Shown: positions 12,074-21,418 of the stretch, piece by piece | How positions within the stretch are numbered: the stretch's first letter is position 1 | Layout of the letters: every line of letters begins with the position of its first letter | Source: Cyrtodaria siliqua | Taxonomy: Eukaryota > Mollusca > Bivalvia > Adapedonta > Hiatellidae | Assembly: GCA_037043455.1 (NCBI GenBank) | Contig: JAWPHD010001216.1 | Location: 248,001-312,000 of the forward strand | Direction: 5' to 3' | Length of the DNA stretch: 64,000 bases | The notes under the pieces: generated by a model | Database searches by the model: none | Seen by the model: only the letters and a program-made list of their open reading frames with translations | Told to the model about the DNA's origin: nothing | Position numbers and translations under genes: made by a program

Positions 12074-13444
12074 TACCGGACCCGTCCAAAGAAGGAAAAA
12101 AAACGCTGCATAGAAAATACTTTTTAGAACTCAGTTAATTTTCATGAGGCTGAACATTCAGCTGTAATAATTTTAAGTAGCCTTTTTTAACTATTCAAAA
12201 ATATTCAATTTTAAAATATGTTCCAAAACTTGATATACATCTGGGAATACAACCTTTATCATGTTATTGTTAAGATGACCTCGTCGTTTTTTCATGATCA
12301 GACTGACAAAGGTTTGTTTCTGGTTACCGCCTTAAAGAAGTACGGTAGGTTGTGTAACCATAAACCAACCAATTTTTAGGTTATATATTTTTGAAAAATG
12401 CTTTTTTGTTAAAAACGTTTTAATTATTCTAGTGTAATTACTTCTGAGTTGTGTTTGTTGGACAGATGTGTGAGTATATCTGTCCATAAAACAGGAAGTG
12501 AGCAATGTCATGTGATCAATAAAGGCAGCCATTATACAGCATGGAGGTCACATTGTCAGTTCTGTATTTCGAATTTAGCGGAAAGACCTATTGTTTTCGT
12601 TCTGTTTATTCTGATTCCATCTTCTTCCATCCACTTTTCATAGAAATATTTGTCACAGAGTGTTTAAATTTTACCCAACGGTATACTGCGCCTTGCGCAA
12701 TAGGTTAGAGAAACTCCACTTTGCGGCGAATCAAAATTTCGTCTCTGTTGTACCGTCTTTACCGGACCCGTCCAAAGAAGGAAAAAAAACGCTGCATAGA
12801 AAATACTTTTTAGAACTCAGTTAATTTTCATGAGGCTGAACATTCGGCTGTAATATTTTAAGTAGCCTTTTTTAACTATTCAAAAATATTCAATTTTAAA
12901 ATATGTTCCAAAACTTGATGTACATCTGGGAATACAACCTTTATCATGTTATTGTTAAGATGACCTCGTCGTTTTTTCATGATCAGACTGACAAAGGTTT
13001 GTTTCTGGTTACCGCCTTAAAGAAGTACGGTCGGTTGTGTAACCATAAACCAACCAATTTTTAGGTTATATATTTTTGAAAAATTCTTTTTTGTTAAAAA
13101 CGTTTTAATTATTCTAGTGTAATTACTTCTGAGTTGTGTTTGTTGGACAGATGTGTGAGTATATCTGTCCATAAAACAGGAAGTGAGCAATGTCATGTGA
13201 TCAATAAAGGCAGCCATTATACAGCATGGAGGTCACATTGTCAGTTCTGTATTTCGCATTTCAGCGGAAAGACCTATTGTTTTCGTTCTGTTTATTCTGA
13301 TTCCATCTTCTTCCATCCACTTTTCATAGAAATATTTGTCACAGAGTGTTTAAATTTTACCCAACGGTATACTGCGCCTTGCGCAACAGGTTAGAGAAAC
13401 TCCACTTTGCGGCGAATCAAAATTTCGTCTCTGTTGTACCGTCT
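12074..13444. repeat. 685-bp tandem duplication
   Basis: Copies 12074-12759 and 12760-13444 both start TACCGGACCCGTCCAAAGAA and differ at only a few positions, one a single-base indel. Matching open frames in the two copies are duplicates and have no other support. Confidence 0.92.
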
Positions 13445-14040
13445 TGACCTTTGTCGCCCCGTTGAAAATGACAAGCGTTTACCTGGACATGATCAATTTA
13501 AAGTGCATCCAAGACCCTGATCATACGTGGCCTTTTGAGAGCCTGCTTGATCAATTCCGATTGGACCAAGATTGCCAACGTGTAAATGTTGGCCAATGAA
13601 AACTGAACGACACCAGATTGATCTGTCAAAATACATGTCAAACATTTGTTCTGCCCTCATTGTTTCTGCTCGGCACTTAACCGTGTTATTGTTTTAAATT
13701 TGTATAACTTCATTTCGTGTCGCGTAGTGAAAACATTGACATTAAAGTGGGTTGGAGCGGCGTTCCTTGACATATTTTGAATACAATAAAATGCTATTCA
13801 ATGTGATATGACGTATTATTCTCAGTGAAAAAATATCGCATTTGTCGCGATTTTCTGTAATAAGCTTGCTGGGTGATGAAAATACACATTTAGATCTTTG
13901 GAACTTTTGCAACATTAATTTAGGCAGGAATTGTAGGTAGATGATTGTGTTATATAAATGGGTCCTGATTAAAGTACCTCGGGAAAATGTACCACCACGT
14001 TCGGTCACGTGTTTTATTAACCCGAGTCTTCGCTGACCTT

Positions 14041-14347
14041 ACCAGCCCTTTTTACGATTTTGACATTTCATCTGGCTGTGTACATAAAAAGCCATAAAAG
14101 CCACACAAAAAAATGGCGAGGTTATGATGCCCACAAACAATACTAGTAAGTCGAGTCCTATGTACATTTCATAACACTCATTTTTCCCCAGCCGTGTCAA
14201 GATTGATGGACAGCGGAACCGTTGATCGAGGTCAGTGTGTGCGGAAATGCTTGTGATGTCGCTACTGACTTCGCTTGTTACACAATGGGGAAACTCACCT
14301 GTTGTGCAAGGCGTAGTATCTCGTTCTGGAATAGTGCACTGCAAATT
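14041..14347 (-). CDS. Possible exon of a membrane protein
   Basis: On the minus strand a TTTGCAG acceptor is followed by an open frame (CTIPERDTTPCTTGEFPHC, several further Cys). A ~26-residue hydrophobic segment with LLVLFVGIITSPFFCVAFMA follows, then a basic tail and a GTAAGG donor. This looks like the end of an extracellular region plus one membrane span. No partner exons were found, so it may be chance. Confidence 0.3.
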
Positions 14348-14365
14348 TTGACGTCGTGACCTCAT

Positions 14366-14930
14366 CCAAGATGGCCGTCAATGGCGTTGACGGGAAAATC
14401 TTGTTATCACTATCTCGTCTATCTATTATCAGATTTGAACAAAACTTTCACAGATTGTACAAGTCAGGGTCTAGTTGTGCAAGAACGTCAAAGCGTTTCT
14501 CGGCGTCATGATGAGACAATAATATTAAAAAAAAAAAATTCCCGGATTTCATTTTTTGTGGTATTTTACTATAATATCATTCAGTATCATTGTCTCAGTC
14601 AATGCTGACAATTTAGCGTCATGACGTCATCCAAGATGGCCGCCAGTGACATCATTAAAGAAATATTGTAATCTCTTTTTCTCATCATTTATGATCGGAT
14701 TTTGATAAAAGTTTCACGGTTGTAGAGATCGAAGTCTAGTTGTACAATAATGTCGGATGTTGTCATGTCATCGTCAAAGATGGCCGCCGGTGACATCATA
14801 ATGCAAATCTTGTTTTGGCTATATCTTCTCTATTTATTATCGGATTTGAATAAAACTTTCAGATTGTAGAGTTTAGGGTCTGGTTGTGCCGGAACGTCAT
14901 ACGCTATCTGACGTCAGTGACGTCACAATA
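14366..14930. repeat. Diverged tandem repeat with TGACGTCA words
   Basis: Units of about 125-240 bp share CATCCAAGATGGCCG, TGACATCAT, a TTATCGGATTTGAATAAAAC-like stretch and GTCTAGTTGTGC. The repeat ends near a GACGTCAGTGACGTC palindrome. Confidence 0.65.
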
Positions 14931-14966
14931 TTCATAAATTCATGATCGAAGTTGTTTTCGTGATAA

Positions 14967-15436
14967 GGCCAAATATAATTATACCTGTGTTTACTGTAAC
15001 ATTGCTGAAAAAAAATAGGGTAGGTAGGATAGGCATTTTATTTTATTTTTTGGCGAAGTTACATTTAAGGTTGCGATGAGCTTTGATGAATGGAAAAATG
15101 TGGTATTTTAAAAATTACAATAGATAACAATATGAAATTGTGTATGTTTTAATGTTTCCCAAAAGGCATGGCAACAACTGGCTCTTTTCCCAATCACTTG
15201 CAATTATTGCAAAGGGGTAAAACAGTTTAATTTATTTTTCGCAAGTTCGGAAGAGGGTCAGTTCCAACAGCAGGACAATGAGCACATGAGTCGGCCGTGA
15301 TCGCGTGAACATAATTATTTTCAAAAAAAATATTTTAAATTATTTTTTTAAATTATTTTTTTTCAATAAGGAGTCCGGGATTGTTTTCAGAGGGTCGGTC
15401 GGGTTACAGTAAACTCAGGTATAATTTTATTTAACC
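14967..15436. mobile_element. Harbinger/Tourist-like MITE (GGCC-TIR, TAA duplication)
   Basis: Left GGCCAAATATAATTATACCT and right (inverse) GGTTAAATAAAATTATACCT, then TTTACTGTAAC on both. Flanked by TAA on both sides. Contains GGTCGGTCGGG, as do the elements at 48875, 57088 and 58917. Confidence 0.75.
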
Positions 15437-15544
15437 TAATCAGTATCATCATCTTAGACAACTTTGACAGTTGGTTTAATTTTAGCCAAATACTGTGTTT
15501 TAGCCGCATGTTCTGTGACATTTTCTTGTTTAAGCGAAAACTCT

Positions 15545-15875
15545 GTGACCTGGTTAGAACTTCTGGGCTGCTAGTGTTTGGTTAGAACTACTGGGTTGTG
15601 CTTTCCATTACTTATTAACTAATTAACCTGTCCATAACGTCTGGGCTGCTATTGATTGGCCAAAACTAATGGGCTGTGCTGTGCTGTCCACTTTTGTAAA
15701 CTTAACTGTCCACAACTTCTGGGCTGCTAGTGGTTGGCCAAAACTACTGGGTTGTGCTGTCCATTTCTTGTGAGCTTACTTAACTGTCCACAACTTCTGG
15801 GCTGTTGGTGGTTGGTCAAAACTACTGGGTTGTGCTGTCCCATTTCTTGTGAGCTTACTTAAAATTGTCCACAAC
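15545..15875. repeat. 78-bp satellite, first block
   Basis: About four units of CAACTTCTGGGCTGCTAGTG ... ACTACTGGGTTGTGCTGTCC, more diverged than the second block. Confidence 0.85.
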
Positions 15876-16225
15876 AGTCATGTCAGTCTCCGCGAAAACC
15901 GTCTGACATGACTGGCACATTTTTGAAATGTCCGGCAGAAAAACTAAAATCCTATCAGAAATCATGTTTTTATTGCTTGTAATTTGAAGCCGTATTTGTT
16001 AATAAATAGAAAGTTCTCCCTCGATAAAAAATTTGATCTATTTATAAGTGCGCAAAATTTGGTCGATTACTAGATTTGAACCAATCGCATTACAGCTTTC
16101 ATATGGACATTGAAAGGTCTCGCGAATTTGTTGCTTTGAACTGAATAAGAAAGATCGAATATTAACAGTGATATTGCTTTCATATTCCTATTTTTCGATG
16201 AATTGTTGTATAAATTATAATCTTT

Positions 16226-16800
16226 TTAGCTCGACTATTCGAAGAAAATGGGTCTCATTTCACATCAAATGTTGCGTGTAAGCTGTGTTTACAAGTCTAT
16301 ATCTCTTACATTTCTTATCCTAGCACAACCAAATTTGGCCATGAGCTTCCTTATAGCATTATCTTAAGGGCTGCAAAAGTAATTTTGGTTCCTGTAACCC
16401 ATGGACTCCCATGGAGCCTAAATGGGAGCCCAAATTATGATGAATTGTTGTATAAATTATAATCTTTTTAGCTCGACTATTCGAAGAAAATGTGTTCAAT
16501 TTCACATAAAATGTTGCGTGTAATTTGTGTTTACAAGTCTATATGTCTTACCTTTCTTATCCTAGCACAACCAAATTTGGCCATGAGCTTCCTTATAGCA
16601 TTATCTTAAGGGCTGCTCAAGTAATTTTGGTTCCTGTAACCCCTGGGCTCCTTCTTAAAATGGGTCTCATTTCACATCAAATGTTGCGTGTAAGCTGTTT
16701 TTACAGGTCTAAATCTCTGACATTTCTTGTCCTACCTCAACTAAATTTGGGAAATGGGTTCCTTATAGTATATTGTAAAGGGTTGCATAAGTAATTTTGT
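16226..16800. repeat. Three ~230-bp direct repeats with TAGCTCGACTATTCGAA head
   Basis: Units at about 16226, 16466 and 16658 share CATTTCACATCAAATGTTGC and ATTTGGCCATGAGCTTCCTT. The head TTTTAGCTCGACTATTCGAA is inverse to AATAGTCGAGCT at 17145-17156, so the whole 16226-17156 may be one element with inverted ends. Confidence 0.75.
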
Positions 16801-17539
16801 CTTCAGTTTTAATTGTTAAATGTTGAAAATGTCAAACGCACAGAACATAATGATAAACGTGAGTACCATGTTTGATTATGTGTTTTGTTTGTTAATTTTA
16901 CAAGGAAATACCCAATTGAAAACATCCAGTTAGGGTAAAAATACCCAATTGAAAAATACATGTTTTTTTTTTTACCCAATTGCAAAATTCAAATACCCAA
17001 TTAAAATAAAAACAATTGAGTAAAAATACTCAATGTCCAATCCTTATCTGGAGCTCTGCGTCCCTCCTCCCCACTCCAACATTGTTTTAGCCTTGTTTTC
17101 TGATGGTATATACTGGCTAAATTTATTATTTTCTGAAAAATCTAATAGTCGAGCTGCGCTGTTCTCCAAAAGCTCTTGTTCTATTTTTAGTTCATTAATA
17201 GCAAATCTGTGTCATAAGAACGCTTTGCAACAAACGCTTATTCACAAATGCAAGCTGCTAAAATAACACCGCGAACCGGTTCGGTTTTTGACTGATTTGC
17301 GTCTATATCCTAAAATTATATATATATATATATATATTTAAAAAAAAATTAGTTTGGTCGCTGCATTTTTAGACAGTCGGTCATAGCACAATAAGTCAGC
17401 ATTTGTTTAAGTATGTTGAGTTCAACTGACAAAGCATTTATTGCGTTTCAACAAAAAATATGTTGTTTAACGTTGAAAAAAGTTAAAACAACATTTTTTT
17501 TTCCGAATGACCTGTGGACTTGAAAATGTTTTCGCGTAG

Positions 17540-18345
17540 ACTAGGTTGTGCTGTCCATTTCTTGTGAGCTTACTTAATTGTCCACAACTTCTGGGCTGCT
17601 AGTGGTTGGCCAAATTACTGGGTTGTGTTTTCCATTTCTTGTGACCTTACTTAACTGTCCACAACTTCTGGGCTGCTAGTGGTTGGCTAAAACTACTGGG
17701 TTGTGCTTTCCATTTCTTGTGACCTTACTTAACTGTCCTCAACTTCTGGGCTGCTAGTGGTTAGCCAAAACTACTGGGTTGTGCTGTCCATTTCTTGTGA
17801 GCTTACTTAACTGTCCACAACTTCTGGGCTGCTAGTGGTTGGTCAAAACTACTGGGTTGAGCTGTCCATTTCTTGTGAGCTTACTTAAAATTAATTGTCC
17901 GCAACTTCTGGGCTGCTAGTGGTTGGTCAAAACTACTGGGTTGTGCTGTCCATTTCTTGTGAGCTTACTTAACTGTCCACAACTTCTGGGCTGCTAGTGG
18001 TTGGTCAAAACTACTGGGTTGAGCTGTCCATTTCTTGTGAGCTTACTTAAAATTAATTGTCTGCAACTTCTGGGCTGCTAGTGGTTGGTCAAAACTACTG
18101 GGTTGTGCTTTCCATTTCTTGTGACCTTACTTAACTGTCCACAACTTCTGGGCTGCTAGTGGTTGGCCAAAACTACTGGGTTGTGCTGTCCATTTCTTGT
18201 GAGCTTACTTAACTGTCCACAACTTCTGGGCTGCTAGTGGTTGGTCAAAACTACTGGGTTGAGCTGTCCATTTCTTGTGAGCTTACTTAAAATTGTCCAC
18301 AACTTCTGGGCTGCTAGTGGTTGGCCAAAACTACTGGGTTGTTGT
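17540..18345. repeat. 78-bp satellite, second block (about ten units)
   Basis: Unit: TCCACAACTTCTGGGCTGCT, AGTGGTTGGCCAAAACTACT, GGGTTGTGCTGTCC, ATTTCTTGTGAGCTTACTTA. Some units carry an extra AAATTAAT, and T/C alternates in TGGTC/TGGCC, giving a higher-order pattern. Confidence 0.92.
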
Positions 18346-18353
18346 CTCAGTTC

Positions 18354-18545
18354 ATTTTTTGTGTCGCCTGCATAGCATGGCGGACACGTAGGTATCACTT
18401 TGTCAGTCGTCCGTCCTTTTCATAAAACTTAAGACTTGCTCCATAATTCATGAAGGATTTCACCCTAACTTCAAACTGTCTAGTTATATTGTCCAGCACA
18501 TGGCAGGCGACACAAGTGTTCTGTGAAAGACCCTTCTAGTTTATT
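18354..18545. repeat. TGTCGCCTG element, short copy
   Basis: Starts TTTTGTGTCGCCTGCATAGC and ends CAGGCGACACAAGTGTTC ... CCCTTCTAGTTTATT. Ends form an inverted pair (TGTCGCCTG and CAGGCGACA). It is the uninterrupted counterpart of 27247-28670. Confidence 0.75.
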
Positions 18546-18899
18546 TTTGTTTAAATAATTCTTCATATTTTTTTCACAAAAATGTCCCATAATAATTTTA
18601 ATTTCCAAACATTTTGGTTAAGCTTACAGAACACTAAGTATGCAAAACATATACACATCTTAAAGGTTGTATCCCCGATTCTTCGGGCTTTTTTTTAAAA
18701 ATAACAATACTTGTTACTAGTTGAAAGGCCTTGTTAAATATTGCATTAAAATGTATGTTTTAGGTTTAATATCAATCGAGCCCCTTGTGGGTCACGGGGC
18801 AAAGAATAGGGCCACTGCAGATCCCTTTGGAGGGGTAGGCAGAGTGGTAGAATCCCCCCAAATTCATGTTCATTTCATAATTTTTTGTTCATGTTCATT

Positions 18900-19432
18900 A
18901 AAGGTCTTAATCATGATCCCTGGATTGTTTCAAGTGCCATCTCGCTCACATCAATCTGTATGAATGTTTTTGTTTAACGGCTCATCAACACAGTATAGGT
19001 TATTTAGAGCCGTCCCAGAGAGAGGGGAAGGATACATAGGAATCCGGGAACCTGCCCTACTCTTATTATCGAATAGATTCCTATGGTTCTTTTACGTGCT
19101 CGGAGGATAGACCGATACACGGGACCGCCCGGTTTACGTCCCCATCCGACGGACGAGGCTGAGGCAAAATGTCTGGCCCAAGAACACACCGACGGAACTC
19201 GGTGCTCACATCAAAAGAGCAGTGCCAGAAAAACAATAAACGTGGCTCCAGCCTAAATGGAGTTTCTACGATATAATTTGCAGCAACTCTGCAGTTCAGG
19301 GTGAGAAGGTTCTAGGCCCATTTTCCATATTTTATCTCAATGTACCTGGAGGATGAGCCTGGCATGTTCATGCCTGTTAGGCGCCATATAACCTTTCATG
19401 TGTTGGTGCGTCTTAAAACCCAATTCAATTCA
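18900..19432. repeat. Dispersed ~250-bp repeat (GGCGCCATATAACC), interrupted by a SINE-like insert
   Basis: Shares GAGCAGTG, CAGAAAAACAATAAACGTGG, TTCATGCCTGTTAGGCGCCA and CTTAAAACCCAATTCAATTC with 26565-26815 (plus) and 30378-30560, 41172-41300 (minus). Interrupted at 18955-19203. Confidence 0.8.
18955..19203 (-). mobile_element. SINE-like insert with 11-bp target duplication
   Basis: Flanked by GCTCACATCAA at 18944-18954 and 19204-19214. On the minus strand it carries TCGGTGTGTTCTTGGGCCAG and GGGGACGTAAACCGG, words typical of widespread invertebrate SINE tails, and an ACGTAAAAGAACC block. Confidence 0.75.
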
Positions 19433-19794
19433 AATAATATCATTCAAGTATTTTATTGAGCATGTATCTAACATACAAACTATGGAAAGTCTATCACTTT
19501 TATTAACAAAAAAAAAAAATCAGATTGGGAAATTTTGCCCCCAGAATTGGGAAAAAATAGTGGGTTTTGCAGTTTTTTTTTCAACCTATATAACAAATTC
19601 GGCCTTGTTTTCGGCATGGGAAATCCTGGCATAGTAGGCATAAATAGCCCTTTTCGGCTGTACGTCTTGTTAATTTACATAAATTAAATGTATGGCTGAA
19701 AACCTTTAATATTGACAATCAAAATAATACTTCTGACTAACTACTGGATTGTGTATTTATGGGAAAAAACAACTATTATTTAAGAAATAATAAA

Positions 19795-19952
19795 TATATA
19801 CCTGTGTTTTATCGGTGAATAAAATACAGTTAGGAGTTCAGATGTGTAGTGATTAAATCACGAATGCATTAGCACGAGTGATCTAATTACTCGCATCCGA
19901 ACGACTAACTGTATTTTATTCACCGATAAAATACTCGTACGTATTTATTATT
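19795..19952. mobile_element. Short hairpin MITE
   Basis: TTTTATCGGTGAATAAAATA at the left is inverted at the right, as are AATAATAAATA outer parts. About 155 bp, no coding potential. Confidence 0.7.
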
Positions 19953-20503
19953 TCGATTCTAACATTTTGATTCTAACAACAATAACCCCATTGTTTAGCT
20001 ATTGTTGGGGCACTATATATTATCTCGGAGGTCAAGGTAATCAGGCTGTTCCATTGGGCACCCCCCATATGCAAAGTTCTGCGTTTCAATACACTAGTAG
20101 TAACGTGACAAACAATTAATTCATGGCTTACGTCATATAGCTTGCGCTGTATGACGTCGAACGATCTCGGCTTGCTCAAGATGCTTATTAATGTTATATG
20201 TACTGATGCATATCGGTGGGGTGCACGGTTTGGGAGCATGGCAAGTTTGTTGTAATTAACATTTCATTAAAATTACTGTAGAGGTTGTCTTCTTGACGTA
20301 TATTTATCAAGTGGCGTTATATTTATCAAGTGACATCGTGTAACGCAGCGCTTCCAAAGGATGAAATATACGCGGGGAATTAATGGAACAGCCATATTTT
20401 ATCATAGAATAACATGCAGCTGTCTCTCTTCTTTGTGTATATGAAAGACTGCGGAGGTCGTGTTAGAATTAATAATCATAAAAACTATCTTGTTCATTTT
20501 CAG

Positions 20504-20569
20504 CTCAATTGAAGCGGAAGAAATCAACTCTGAATTGCTTCCTTGCTGATGTAGAATGGGCATTATGGG
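20504..20569 (+). CDS. Possible upstream exon of recombinase gene 1
   Basis: 66 bp between TTTTCAG and GTAAGC, open in one frame (LKRKKSTLNCFLADVEWALW) and ending in phase 1. The phase fits an exon starting at 21419. Support is only splice signals and an open frame, and the next acceptor is pyrimidine-poor. Confidence 0.3.
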
Positions 20570-20739
20570 GTAAGCCATTCATCTTTCACCAGTTTGGGTT
20601 CAGTTTGCTTATTTTTGCCCCATAATCCGTTACTTTGCACAAGTTTGGTTCCTAAGAATATTATTAACTCGCAAACGAATGTGGTTCACAGTGTTTTCTG
20701 TTCAACTCAGTTTAGCACGATACAAATTTGAGCTGATGA

Positions 20740-21050
20740 TGATTTTTAGCACGAGTTGTCCAGGTTTTTTTTCTCAAGATACGGCCTTCATTTTTCATCC
20801 GATCTTTACCAAACTTTACCAGATTGTTAATATTGGTGAAAGCTCGGAAAAGTTAGAAAACCAGCCAGATCGGACCGGAGTTATAGCCCTTGGTTTACTT
20901 AAAAATGCTTCATTTGCCTGGTTAAGATGAAAGTCTGCATTTTTCATCTGATCTTTACCACGTTAATATCTATGAAAGCTCGGATGAGTTCGAAAACCAG
21001 CCAGATCGGACCAGTAACACCAGAGTTATGGCCCTTGATTTAGTTTAAAA
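20740..21050. repeat. ~130-bp tandem dimer in the intron
   Basis: TTTTTCATC...GATCTTTACCA and GAAAACCAGCCAGATCGGAC occur twice. A related unit with CCAGATCGGACCAGTAACAC is found at 24810-24850. Lies between the first two proposed exons of recombinase gene 1. Confidence 0.65.
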
Positions 21051-21418
21051 TGCTATATTTTGTCTCGTTCAGTGATAGTTCTAGTCAAATTATTCCTTAT
21101 ATAAATGACATGTATGACCAGCAACATGATATGCCATTACTTTAGCTGTTTGTTAATTATAATATCTAGTTTTTGTCTCGCCTTTTCGAAGAAAAAAAGA
21201 GACATGTGTTGCTTTTCCGGCGGCGGCGGCAACATTCAAGTTTTGTGTTTAGGTCATTTTCTCACAAACTGTATGCACTAGACCACGGATTTCTTGTTCT
21301 TCCTAATAAACAGCCATATTCCTGTTTCAGGTCAATATTTGATATACGTTTTTGGAGTATTCAAGTGTTGATATGATCCTTAATGACTTTTTCAATTCAC
21401 CAGAGTTGTAGAGTCCAG

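Noticed and set aside
12332..13394. Paired open frames in both copies of the tandem duplication
   Set aside because: Conserved only because the duplication is recent; no domain, codon bias or splice context.
13742..14008. 88-aa minus-strand open frame
   Set aside because: No domain, no clear splice link to the possible membrane-protein exon at 14041-14347.
15545..18345. Possible CRISPR-like array
   Set aside because: The 78-bp units are contiguous satellite repeats without unique spacers, and the genome is eukaryotic.
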